A DNA stretch of 64,000 nt from Atkinsonella hypoxylon (Eukaryota; Ascomycota; Sordariomycetes; Hypocreales; Clavicipitaceae). The position numbers and the translations under genes are program-made. The stretch is from contig JFHB01000118.1 of NCBI GenBank assembly GCA_000729835.1, positions 30,228 through 94,227 on the forward strand, read 5' to 3'. The notes under the pieces were generated by a model. It ran no database searches and was not told the origin of the DNA. It saw only the letters and a list, made by a program, of their open reading frames with translations. How positions within the stretch are numbered: position 1 is the first letter of the stretch; each line of letters starts with the position of its first letter. This document shows, piece by piece, positions 38,224-50,334 of this stretch.

Positions 38224-39154
38224 TTTTAAGGGTTTTAATAGCTAATTTAACGCTCTTTATAGCTAATTATAGCCTAAATTACAGTGGAAATAGTAGTAAA
38301 TAACAGTAATAATTCTTACTAAATATAGGCTTGAAGTGCCCTATATTTTCAGAAATTATACTGAGATTTTTCTCCAATTTCTTTCGTAACAGGTATAACA
38401 GGCTCTAAAGGCTGCATTGTATCGCAATCTATATTCGCATACAATTTGTATAGCAGACTAGATTGACAAGCGGTCGCAAGGGGCACAAAATACAGGTCCT
38501 AGCTATTTTTAGCCAAAAAATTCAGGAGATTCTTCTCTAATTAGGTTCCAACAAATCAGTGGAGACCTAGGCACAGCTAATTTAGGGATATCCAGCTAAT
38601 TCCTACTTCAAAATCCTAACCAGTAGGATTACTATATAAATTAATTCTGCAACTAAAAACACAGGAATATCTGCAACAAGAGCTGTTAAGCATATACTAT
38701 AAATTGTAGTATAGCTACTAACAGAGGTGCATAGGGTGCACAATATAACAATAACAACAAGCGATGCAGTGCAGCGCTAAGCTTATTTCTTAATAGAAAT
38801 AATTAATTAGGCAGTGCCTAATAAAACGATTTGTAGTGCGAATGTAATGTATATAGATGTGTATATTTTAATGTTGCACAACAATAGAACCTAGCTATTG
38901 AGAATAGCTTTAAAAGTGTATATATATAGGGTGCATAGGACTAGTGCAGGAGGCATAGGGTGGGCAGAATAAAAACACCAGTATGGTGGCTAGCGATGTG
39001 TGTGCAGTAGGTATTAATAGCTTCCAGCAAGCTACTAATAGCAGCAATAGCTGCTAGCGCAGGTCTTAATATAGCTTCTAGTGGGTAATACAGTACACAA
39101 TAGTAGATTTCAGCGGGCTAACAGCTTGCAGATAGGTCTTCCGGGCTTATAACC
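38224..39154 (-). other. Copia-1 leader with primer-binding-site-like sequence
   Basis: The untranslated leader lies between L2 and gag. Directly after the LTR, the minus strand reads GGTTATAAGCCCGGAAGACC (39154 to about 39135), the position of a primer-binding site; I cannot assign the tRNA. The leader keeps many CpA, TpG and CpG, so it is less RIP-mutated than gag-pol. The same leader is at 46013-46969, 49373-50334 and in part at 63285-63561. Confidence 0.65.
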
Positions 39155-39845
39155 TTTTGAAAATAATAGTGATTACAGGACTAGATAGAAGAGGGTAGTA
39201 GTCTCTTATATTTAGCACCTGTAATTGCTCCTAGCAATTATCACGTAGTGGAAGCAGCAGCAGCCTAAATTAAGCTGTAGTGTATAGTATAGATCACGTA
39301 GAGGCAATAGATAACTGTAATAGTAGTATCTTTATATTAAGAGCGCTGTAACGAACAGTAAGGGTAGAATCTTAAATCTTTCTAGTCCTTTATAGACCCT
39401 CTAACTATATTAGCGGGCCGTAGTCGCTAGAAGGGGCTTATAGGCTACTTTATAATTTCCGCAAAAAGATTTACTATATAAAAACAAAAAAATCGACTTA
39501 CACCTATACAAACGAGACGCCTATGTGCACAATTTAACAAATTCTACTAATAATAAGCAACCCTTATAAGCAACTCTATCTAACAATTATACCATTAAAT
39601 AGCCCTAATTCTTAGCTTTTAAATAGTATACTTCTTGAATTTCTACCATTGCTAGTTGTGGAGAAAATCGCAGTTAAAGTTGACTATAGGTTAGGCAACT
39701 TTGCCTTAGTCGATTCTAGATGTTTTGCATCTAGTAACAGCAATATCTCTACCAAAAATCAACGTAACAAGACCTAATGAGGGTCACGTGATAGAGCAAC
39801 TAGTAGGCATAAAAATAGGCTATACAGGGTAGCTTATTTTTAACA
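39155..39845 (-). repeat. Copia-1 LTR L2 (691 bp)
   Basis: It has the same length as L3 and shares its diagnostic variants (TTTTGAAAATA end, TAGTGATT, ATAGAAGAGGG), but in opposite orientation. Its outer flank is ACTAG (39846-39850), matching CTAGT (45198-45202) beside L3. CACGTG is intact near 39783. Confidence 0.87.
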
Positions 39846-42800
39846 ACTAGTTATTACAACTTATTGTTTTCGAACTATAAGGGATCTTTAGAGGCCTTTA
39901 ATGCTGAATTTAATAATTTACTAGCTAGATTACAGCTCTGTGGTGTAGCTATTAATCCTATTGACTAGGTAAATTATTATATTAATGCTTTAAAGAAGAC
40001 CTTCTCTAGCTAGGCTAAAAGGCAGCGATATTCTATTAGAGCTGCTAGAGCACAAGGTCTATCTGTAAAAATGCTGAATTTACAGTTCCTTATAGCTGAT
40101 TTATTAGAAGAACAAAGAGATAAAAGCTCCTCTATATCTAAGGCTCTTAGTTATAAAGCTTTTAATTCTAATGGTTCTAATAATAAGGCTAATTAAGGCT
40201 AATTAAGGAAAGAATCCTCCTAATTAGAAGAAGAATTCCGATTCTAATTCTAACAATTCTAATGCCTCTAAAGAAAAAGATTAAGATAAAGCCTCTAAGA
40301 ATAAGAAGAAGTAGAAGGGTTAAAGAAGAAGTAATAAAAACTCTAGGAATAAGGATAGAGAAGCTGCTTTTGCTATAGGTTGTTATAACCTATCTACTAG
40401 CAACTAGGATACTATAGAATCTAATAATTCTAGCAGTTCTAGTAGTGATGATTCTTACGATTTAGATACGGAATCTACTACTAGTGATACTAGTACTACT
40501 AGTAATAATACCCCTTCTTTTAATTACTCTAACGGAATAATTAAAAACTCTCTATTATACAATACAGGTTCTACCTATTATATAGTTAACAATAAGGCAT
40601 TTTTTAGGACTTTTAAGCCTATAAAAAAGGGTAAAACCGCGCCTATTGCTACTAAAGAAGGTCCTATTTATCCTAAAGGACAGGGAACTGCTGTATTCCA
40701 GGTACTAGTTAGTATAAATCTAGCTAAATACAGGCCTTTAGCTCTAAAGGATGCTCTATATTGCCTAGGTTTAAATACCAACCTAATTAGTAGTCTAAAG
40801 CACTATTTAACAGGGGGCACTCTCCTTAGAAATTAGCTATTTCTAGCTGATAGAAGCTGCTATAGGCTTCTAAATCCCAAAAAGCATAGTTTCTTCTTAC
40901 AGCTTAAGGGGCAAGTAACCCCTAGAGTGTGTAAAAACCACGCAAATCTCTCTTATATAGGATTTCTAGCTAGCAATAGTTATAATAGCAGTTATAATGC
41001 TAGTTATCCTATAGAGGTTTAAATCCCTTAACAGCCTAGTTTTAATCCAGAGGAATATAGCTAAATCAAGGAATTATCTAATTTTAAAGAAGATAATACC
41101 AATAACGATGCTATAGAGCTATTAGCCCTAGTTCCTAAACGGGCTCCTAGTTAGATTCCTTCTAATAACAGGGATTTAGAAGGTCTAAATCCTAAGTTGC
41201 TGGATATTAGAGGAAATAGCTGTCTAGATCCCTTAAACAAGGCCCGTAGTTCTTAAGAGATCTAGCAAGATAGAGAGCAACAGGAAGCTAGCTCTAATGA
41301 TAATTCTAGTAGTATAAATCCTACTGCTTCTTCTTTCTATAAGAAGCTACTAGAATTAGCTACTACTTAGCACGTTAGATTAGGGCATATAGGACTCCCT
41401 TTACTAAAGAAGACTGCTTCTATTACTAAAGGTATTCCTAATTTTACAAAAATCAAGGAAAAGGATTTTAACTGCCTAGCTTACAACTAAGCTAAAGCTG
41501 TTAGAAGACCTAGCAAGCATACTATTCCTAACCCCCCTAGATGTTTAGATATTATAGAGGGAGATACCGTTAAAATAGAGCCTATACTGCACAATAAGAG
41601 GCCTCTAGTTCTTTTTCTAATTAATAGAAAATTACAGTATAAGTAGTCTTTTAATCTAGCTAATAAAGAGAGTTCTACTCTCTATAGCTGTATTAAAGGC
41701 TTCTTTAAGGAATTAAAGAACTAGTATAACTGCTACCCTAAACACCTTTATTTTAATAGTAGTATAGAAATTAATACTAGGTTGCAAGCTTAACTATCTT
41801 CTAAGGGTATTTGCTTTAGCACCTCTTACCCCTATATTTACAAATAGAATAAGCTAATAGAGAGAGCTATAAGGGTACTTCTAGACCGTTTATATGCTAC
41901 CCTACAGTAGTTATAATTACCTCTATATCTATAGTCTTACATCCTTCCTGCTATAGTGGATTTAGTTAATACTACTGCGAATAGTACTAAACCACTAAGT
42001 CCTAAACAGCTATATCTAGCTGATTTAGAGCCTTCTAAGACCTATAAGCCTAATTTTACCAAAATAAGAGCTATAGGCTCCTATTGCGAAGTTCTAATCC
42101 TATTAAAACAGAGATCTAGGTTGCAGAAGCTAGCTAAAAGAACTATTCCTAGTAGACTTTTAGCTACGCTAGGTTCTAATGTATATCTAATATATATCCC
42201 CTCTAAACAAGCTGTTATTAAGACTAGCTTCGTTAAAATTATAGAAGGAATAGGCCCTATTTCTTAGGGCATCCCTAAGGTTCCTATTAGTTCTATAGTG
42301 AATAATCCTTTAGAGGGAGAAATTAATGAATTAGTGGATAATTATACTCCTAAGTATCCTTATCTTAGTTATCTAGATGTGCTAAATTATCCACTAGAAC
42401 CTGTAGATCAAGCTCTTCTACTAAGCAACCCTATAGAAGCTATAGAGGCCCCTAAAGCCCCTATACCTATAGAAACACCTATAGAAGCTACTATAGTAGC
42501 TGAAGCTAATGCTGATGCTATGGATTTAGATGGAGACATATTTTCCTTAATCAAGGATCTATGCTTTAAGGCAAGGACTAAAGCAGCTATTACTTCTAAT
42601 AGCAAGGATGAACTTCCTAATACGTAGAAGCAAGCCTTAAAAAGCTCTACTAAGCAGCATTAGATAGAAGCTACCTATAGCGAATTTAAGCAGCTATTAG
42701 CTGCTAGAACCTTTAAATTTATAGGGAAAGACTAAGTACCTAAGGGCCGAAGAGTTCTAAAGAATAGGCTTGTCTATAGGCTAAAAAAGGATAAAGAAAA

Positions 42801-44345
42801 TAATCCTATAAAATATAAGGCCTGCCTTATTGCTAAGGGATTTATGCAAATAGAAGGTTAAGATTACCTAGAGACCTTTGCTGCAACTAGTATTCCTTCT
42901 AGCTAGCGTATATTATTAGCTCTTACAGCTTTTAATAACTGGGAAGTCGAGCAAATCGACTTTATAGGAGCGTTTTTAAATAGCAAGCTAAAAGAAGCTA
43001 TTTATATAGAAATCCCAAATAGATTCGTTGAATTTGCAGAGCAAGCAACGCTATCAGTAGCTAAGCTACTAAAAAGCTGTAATTACAAGCCCTCTAAAGA
43101 GCAAGTAATTAAGCTAGAAAAATCCCTCTATAGTCTAAAGTAAAGTCCTAGAGAATAGCAGCAAATTCTAACAGAATTACTTCAAAAGCATGGATTTAAA
43201 CCTCTTATATTAGACCTAGCAGTCTTTTATAACCTAGCTACATCTACATATATTGCTACTTATGTAGATAACTGTCTTCTAATTAGGCCTAATTTACAAT
43301 ATATTAATAAGCTTAAAAAGCTACTAAATCAAGCTTATCCAATAGAAGATAGAGGACCAGTAGAATTCTTCCTAGGCGTTTAAATCACCCGTAATAGGTC
43401 TAAAAGGTCTATTAAAATCCATTAATCTTAATACATCCTTGAAGCTCTAGAAAGATTTAATATACTAGATGCTAAGCTAGCTTCTATCCCTATACAGCCG
43501 GGAATCCTAAAGCAACTAGTTATAAAACTTCTCTTAAAATCCAATTATAAGCTTTATTAGAGCATAATAGGCACTATAATGTACCTAATGTTGCTAACTA
43601 GGGCTAATATTGCTTTTTCCGTTTAGTGGCTATTAACCTTCCTAGCTAAGCCCTATATAGAGCACCTAAACGCCTCTAAGCACCTCCTAAGGTACTTAAG
43701 TAGTACTAGAAGCTTTACTATTATTTATAAGCGTTCTATACTACTAGGGTCTTCTTCTAAAGCTTCTAGCTCTAAAGAAGTACTTAAGACCCTCCTTAGT
43801 TATTGCAATAGCGATTTTGCTAGTAATAAAGTCTCTTCTAAATCAACCTATGCTTATCTATATAAGCTAGCTAGTGGACCTATTAGCTGGAAATCGAAGA
43901 AAGCTAGTACTATTGCTCTTTCTACTTTAGAAGCAGAATCTAATGTATTATCTAAAGCTATTAGGGAATTAAAGTAGCTCTACAGCCTTTTTAAGGAGAT
44001 AAAGCTGCCTTTAACCCCTTCTATTCCTATTAGGTGTAATAATTAAGGCGCTATAGTTACTGCTTACAACTTAACGTTATATAGTAGAACTAAGCACACC
44101 CTTTTAAAGTTTAACTACATTAGGGAAAAGATTTATAAAGGTATAGCTAAGGTTAGTTATATTAATACAAATTAGATGCTAGTAGATAGCCTAACTAAGC
44201 CTCTTGCTATTTAAAAGCATTAACAATTTATTAAGTTACTAGAGCTTTCTAGCTAGCTTATAAAAGCAATAAAAACACTTAAAAAAACCGAAAAGCAACA
44301 AAAAACAGTTAAAAATCAAAAACAACAAAAACAATTAACAACAAC
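39846..44345 (+). pseudogene. gag-pol: Copia-1 gag(part)-pol relict, inverted unit of the nest
   Basis: It begins abruptly in mid-gag at ACTAGTTATTAC and runs on the plus strand through protease (about 40560), the HHCC region (about 41370-41500, present here), integrase, the RT fingers (VEQIDFIGAFLN at about 42945), a catalytic box near 43258-43275 reading YVDN, and RNase H (about 43800-44200). The frame is constant, and integrase-linker fragments of 103 and 109 codons (41956-42267 and 42298-42627) remain open. Its missing gag start lies at 45198-46012 on the other strand, beyond L3. The sequence 44346-44506 is the 3' untranslated part, ending in a purine run (AGAGGGAG). Confidence 0.84.
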
Positions 44346-44506
44346 TAGTTATATTCAACTATAACTACCCTGGAATTGCTAGAATTAGTTATATTATTTA
44401 GTTCTGTTATTAGTACTGTATTTCGTTAGTTAATTCTAACTTAGATATCCTTTAAAGGAGCTAAGTTGCTTATAGAACTAGTTACTTCTTACATTTCTAG
44501 AGGGAG

Positions 44507-45197
44507 TGTTAAAAATAAGCTACCCTGTATAGCCTATTTTTATGCCTACTAGTTGCTCTATTACGTAACCCTTATTAGGTCTTATTACGTTAATTTTTGG
44601 TAGAGATATTGCTGTTACTAGATGCAAAACATCTAGAATTAACTAAGGCAAAGTTGCCTAACCTATAGTTAACTTTAACTGCGATTTTCTCTACAACTAG
44701 CAATAGTAGAAATTTAAGAAGTATACTATTTAAAAGCTAAGAATTAGGGCTATCTAATAGTATAATTGTTAGATAGAGTTGCTTATAAGGGTTGCTTATT
44801 ATTAGTGAAATTTATTAAATTGTGCATATAGGCGTCTCGTTTATATAGCCGTAAGTCGATTTTTTTGTTTTTATATAGTAAATCTTTTTACAGAAATTAT
44901 AAAGTAGCCTATAAGCCCCTTCTAGCGACTACAGCCCGCTGATATAGTTAGAGGGTCTATAAGGGACTAGAAAGATTTAAGATTCTACCCTCACTGTTCG
45001 TTACAGCGCTCTTAATATAAAGATACCACTATTACAGTTATCTGTTGCCTCTACGTGATCTATACTATACACTACAGCTTGATTTAGGCTGCTGCTGCTT
45101 CCACTACGTGATAATTGCTAGGAGCAATTACAGGTGCTAAATATAAGAGACCACTACCCTCTTCTATCTAGTCCTGTAATCACTATTATTTTCAAAA
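44507..45197 (+). repeat. Copia-1 LTR L3 (691 bp)
   Basis: 3' LTR of the plus-strand unit. It begins TGTTAAAAATAAGC after the polypurine run and ends TTTTCAAAA, followed by CTAGT. Its length and variants pair it with L2, not with L1 or L4. The E-box is mutated to ACGTAA here. Confidence 0.87.
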
Positions 45198-46012
45198 CTA
45201 GTATATAGCGTACTACGTTGTATTTCAGCACTCTGCGAATATTGCCTAACTAGAACGTTATAGGCATCTACAGGGGACTTATGCTAGCTTATAGCAGCTT
45301 AAGGTCCAGATTGGCAACTATCTCTTATAATTATAAGGATAATAGCTTGCTCTAAATCTACTAAAGTACTAGCTATACTAGGATTATTAATAAATTAAGG
45401 GAATCCTAGTGCCCTAAATTAAATAGTTAAAGCTTGCTTCTACTGTTCAAAATTTTTAGGGCCTTTTAGCTTAGCAGCCTCTAGAATTAAGTGGACCTTC
45501 TTATTTAGCTCTTTTATAGTGCCTTCATTAAAAGTAGGCAGAAAAGTAGCACTATTAGAACTAGAAGGTTTAGGGGCTTTAAAAGAGATTTTAGAAGCTC
45601 TTTTAGAAGTAACAGGATCTACTACCTTAGAGGGAGACCCTATAGAGAGATTACCTATAGATGTAATTATAGTATCTAATTTACTTAGTAAATTAGCTAT
45701 ATTACCTTCATTTTAGCTTTGTTTTGCTTTACTATGCCTAGTAAATCTATTTAGGGTCTCTTATTGCTTATCTATTTAAGCTTTTAGGTCAGCTTGTACA
45801 TTATAGACTTACACTACTCTTTTAGAAGCTAATCTAGCTTCTTTTAGAGCCTTCTTAGCTGTATAATCTTCTTTATTAGAAAAGGAATCTACTAGCTGAG
45901 GGGGGGACCTTACTGGACTAGGAAAGCTAGTAGCAGCTGTAGCTAGTGTACTAGAACTACTACTCTATTTAGGGCTTGTGCTCTTTCCCTTGCCTATTCC
46001 TTTTAGTGCTAT
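45198..46012 (-). pseudogene. gag: Copia-1 gag N-terminal part, cut at the CTAGT target site
   Basis: The minus-strand gag starts at 46012 (ATA for ATG) and stops dead at CTAGT beside L3. Continuing the reading at 39846 would complete gag, which is how the split is recognised. A 65-codon chance frame (45519-45716) on the opposite strand is not a gene. The same segment occurs at 62357-63284 and within 50335-51150. Confidence 0.82.
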
Positions 46013-46969
46013 TTTAAGGGTTTAAAAAGTAGCTAATTTAACGCTCTTTTATAGCTAATTATAGCTAAATTACAGTGGAAATAGTAGTAAATAACAGTAA
46101 TAACTTCTACTAGATATTAATAGATTGCTCTATTATAGGCCTAGAAGTGCCCTATATCTTTAGAAATTATACTAAGATTTTTCTCTAATTTCTTTTGTAA
46201 CAGGTATAACAGGCTCTAAGGCTGCATTGTATTGCGATCTATATGCGCATACAATTTGTATAGCAGACTAGATTAACAAGCGGTTGTGAGGGGCATAAAA
46301 CATAGGTTCTAGCTATTTTTAGCTAAAAAATTTAGGAGATTCTTCTCTAATTAGGTTCTAATAGATTAGTGAAGACTTAAGTACAGCTAATTTAGGGATA
46401 TCTAGCTAATTCCTACTTTAAAATCCTAACTAGTGGGATTACTATATAAATTAATTCTGCAACCGAAAACACAGAAATATTTACAATAAGAGCTATTAGG
46501 TGTGCACTACAAATTGTAGTATAGCTACTAATAGAGGTGTATAGGGTGCATAATATACAAGATAACAGCACAACAACAAGCAATGTAGTGTAGCGCTAAG
46601 CTTATTTCTTAATAGAAATAATTAATTAGGTAGTACCTAATAAAACGATTCGCAGTGCAAATATAATGTATATAGATATATATATTTTAATGTTGCGCAA
46701 CAATAGAACCTAGCTATTAAGAATAGCTTCAAAAGTGTGTATGCACAGGGTGCATAGAGTGCAGGAGGCATAGGGTAGGCAGAATAAAAACACTAGTATA
46801 GTAGCTAGCAATGTGTGTGCAGCAGGTATTAATAGCTTCCAGCAAGCTACTAATAGCAGCAATAGCTGCTAGCGCAGGTCTTAATATAGCTTCTAGTGGG
46901 TAATACAGTACACAATAGTAGATTTTAGCGGGCTAACAGCTTGCAGATAGGTCTTCCGGGCTTATAACC
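46013..46969 (-). other. Copia-1 leader next to L4
   Basis: The same leader as at 38224-39154, including the GGTTATAAGCCCGG sequence directly after the LTR end. Coding content is absent. It is moderately RIP-mutated. Confidence 0.65.
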
Positions 46970-47678
46970 TATTGAAAATAATAGGGATTACAGGACTAGA
47001 TATCTAAGAGAGTAGTGGTCTCTTAGATTTAGCACCTATAATTGCTCCTAGCAATTATTACGTAGTAGAAGCAGCAGCGGCCTAAATTAAGCTGTAGTGT
47101 ATAGTATAGATCACGTAGAGGCAATAGATAACTGTAATAGTAGTATCTTTATATTAAGAGCGCTGTAACAAATAAGTTAGTAAGGGTAGAATCTTAAATC
47201 TTTCTAGTCCCTTATAGACCTATTGACTATATTAGCAAGCTATAGTCGCTAGAAGGGGCTTGTAGGCTACTTTATAATTTCCGCAAAAAGATTTACTATA
47301 TAAAAACAAAAAAATCAACTTACAGCTATACAAACGAGACGCCTATGTGCACAATTTAACAAATTCCACTAATAATAAGCAACCCTTATAAGCAACTCTA
47401 TCTAACAATTATACTATTAGATAGCCCTAATTCTTAGCTTTTAAATAGTATACTTCTTGAATTTCTATTACTGTTAGTTGTGGAGAAAATCGCTGTTAAA
47501 GTTAACTATAGGTTAGGCAACTTTGCCTTAGTTAATTCTAGATGTTTTGCATCTAGTAACAGCGATATCTCTACCAAAAATCAACGTAATAAGACCTAGT
47601 TAGGGTCACGTGATAGAGCAACTAACAGGCAACTAGCAAGCATAAAAATAGGCTATACAGGGTAGCTTATTTTTAACA
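46970..47678 (-). repeat. Copia-1 LTR L4 (709 bp)
   Basis: Acts as the 5' LTR of the minus-strand gag start. It carries the 14-bp extra segment (AACAGGCAACTAGC-type) that L1, L2 and L3 lack, and the TATCTAAGAG variant. Its outer flank, ATTGC, does not match AGTAG beside L1. CACGTG is intact near 47608. Confidence 0.86.
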
Positions 47679-48663
47679 ATTGCAGTAAAGCAGTTATACT
47701 TACTATCTATCTATATATTGTAGAATAATAGTTAGTTAAAGAGTATAGGGATAAAGAACAGTAATATATCTATTTTCTTAGTTATCTCTCTATATTCTTC
47801 TTTTAGCTGCCTACTAAGTAAGGGTTATTACGTTATTTACGTTGCCTTTACCTCTATACTAAGCTTAAGGCTAGAGGTAAGCCTTTTCTTAACTTATTAG
47901 AGTTCTTCTTCTATATATTGTCTGTTGCTGCTACTTATACACTAGTTAACTCTAGCTTACATTCTGCTAGTTGCAATCTACATCCTTAAATATAGTGTTA
48001 GAATAACCTACACTAAAGGTATTACCTCTTTTAGCAGTGTTTTTTAAGTTTAGCTTTAAACGCTTACTTTACTTATAAAGTATCTTTATTTAGTTGTTTT
48101 ACTCTAGATTTCTTTATACTTCCTTTTTGTCTTTACTAGGTTCCTATAGCGTTAACTTTAGTTATCTTAATATTGCTATTCTAGGGCTCTTTAGAGCTAG
48201 GGCTGCGTTTTAGCTAGTGCTATTCCTTAATGTAATATAACTTAAGGTTTAGTGTAATACTACAGTAGCGCTCTACTGCCTAAAGGTAGTTATAATAGAG
48301 GATATCTCTCTCTATACTGTAATCCCTTATCTCCTTATTAAGCGCTGTCTATAACTTAGCTAACTTTACGCTATTATTTTAGTTAGCCCCTTCTACTAGC
48401 GCAATTTTTTCCTTAAAATAAACGTAGAATTCTGTAAACTACTTATTGTTACTCTATTAAAGCTAATTAAGCTTAATTAGAGCTTAGTTCTACTAGTAAA
48501 GATCTATAAAGACTAATTCTAAGTAATTAAGGAACCCTTATATATTGTATCCCCTTACTTTACCTACCTTATAATAGGCAGCTACTCTTTGCTAAACCTT
48601 AGGCAATAAGCTTTAGTATAAATAGTACTACTAGTCCTATATTATACCTATAAAGGCGCTATT
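47679..48663 (-). pseudogene. gag: Element C gag relict
   Basis: The minus strand reads as a Ty3/gypsy-type gag: AAYYKVGKVRGYN and NYLELVFIDLY (about 48600-48500), NNKQFTEFYVYFKEKIALVEGAN (about 48460-48395, one Gln codon now TAG), then KLQTALNKEIRDYS, and a CCHC-like remnant ending near 48000 (C-x-L-F-x-HYI-x-GC). Gag forms the particle of the element. It starts before 48663, where copia-1 inserted, and may begin in 56555-56921. It is cut at 47679 by the copia nest. Stops are TAA/TAG. Confidence 0.72.
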
Positions 48664-48668
48664 AGCCT

Positions 48669-49372
48669 TGTTAAAAATAAGTTACCCTGTATAGCCTATT
48701 TTTATGCTTGCTAGTTGCCTGTTAGTTGCTCTATCACGTGACCCTAACTAGGTCTTGTTACGTTGATTTTCGGTAGAGATATCGCTGTTACTAGATGCAA
48801 AACATCTAGAATCGACCAAGGCAAAGTTGCCTAACCTATAGTTAACTTTAACAGCGATTTTCTCTACAACTAGTAATAGTAGAAATTTAAGAAGTATACC
48901 ATTCGAAAGCTAAGAATTAGGGCTATCTAATAGTATAATTGTTAGATAGAGTTGCTTATAAGGGTTGCTTGTTATTAGTGGAATTTGTTAAATTGTGCAC
49001 GTAGGCGTCTCGTTTGTATAGCTGTAAGTTGATTTTTTTGTTTTTATATAGTAAATCTTTTTGCAGAAATTATAAAGTAGCCTATAAGCCCCTTCTAGCA
49101 ACTACAGCCCGCTAATATAGTTAGAGGGTCTATAAGGGACTGGAAAGATTTAAGATCCTACCCTTACTAAGTTTGTTACAGCGCTCTCAATATAAAGATA
49201 CTACTATTACAGTTATCTATTGCCTCTACGTGATCTATACTATACACTACAGCTTAATTTAGGCCGCTGCTGCTTCTACTACGTAATAATTGCTAGGAGC
49301 AATTACAGGTGCTAAATATAAGAGACCACTACCCTCTTCTATCTAGTCCTGTAATCCCTATTATTTTCAATA
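48669..49372 (+). repeat. 5' LTR of full-length copia-1 (L5)
   Basis: It begins TGTTAAAAATAAG and ends TTTTCAATA. It has the 14-bp extra and the ATAGAAGAGG variant, as does its partner. CACGTG near 48728 is a candidate bHLH-type activator site, and TTTTTATATAGTAAATC near 49042 a candidate TATA element, if the LTR drove transcription. Confidence 0.9.
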
Positions 49373-50334
49373 GGTTATAAGCCCGGAAGACCTATCTGCA
49401 AGCTGTTAGCCCGCTGAAAATCTACTATTGTATACTGTATTACCCACTAGAAGCTATATTGAGACCTGCGCTAGCAGCTATCGCTGCTAAAAATTAGTAG
49501 CTTGCTAGAAGCTATTAATACCTGCTGCACACACATCGCTAGCCACTATACTAGTGTTTTCATTCTGCCCACCCTGTGCCTCCCGCACTCTATGCACCCT
49601 ATATATACACACTTTTAAAGCTATTCTTAATAGCTAGGTTCTATTGTTGCGCAACATTAAAATATATATATCTGTATACATTACATTCGCACTGCAAATC
49701 GTTTTATTAGGCACTACCTAATTAATTATTTCTATTAAGAAATAAGCTTAGCGCTGCACTGCATCGCTTATTGTTGTGCTGTTATCTTGTATATTGTGCA
49801 CCCTGTGCACCTCTATTAGTAGCTATACTACAATTTGTAGTGCACGCCTAACAGCTCTTATTGCAGATATTCCTGTGTTTTTAGTTGCAGAATTAATTTA
49901 TATAGTAATCCTACTAGTTAGGATTTTAAAGTAGAAATTAGCTAGATATCCCTAAATTAGCTGTGCCTAGGTCTCTACTAATTTATTAGAACCTAATTAG
50001 AGAAGAATCTCCTGAATTTTTTAGCTAAAAATAGCTAGAACCTATGTTTTATGCCCCTCGCGACCGCTTATTAATCTAGTCTGCTATATAAATTGTATGC
50101 ATATATAGATTGCAATACAACGCAGCCTTAGAGCCTATTATACCTATTACGAAAGAAATTAGAGAAAAATCTTAGTATAATTTCTAAAGATATAGGGCAC
50201 TTCTAGGCCTATAATAGAGCAATCTATTGATATCTAGTAGAAGTTATTACTGTTATTTACTACTATTTCTACTGTAATTTAGCTATAATTAGCTATAAAA
50301 GAGCGTTAAATTAGCTACTTTTTAAACCCTTAAA
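49373..50334 (+). other. Copia-1 leader and primer-binding-site-like sequence
   Basis: Begins GGTTATAAGCCCGGAAGACC immediately after the LTR, the expected place for a primer-binding site. The rest is about 0.94 kb of untranslated leader that keeps CpG, CpA and TpG better than gag-pol. Confidence 0.65.

Noticed and set aside
32334..47683. Target duplication for the outer ends L1 and L4
   Set aside because: The flanks are AGTAG and ATTGC, which do not match, and the LTR lengths differ, so no simple single insertion is supported.
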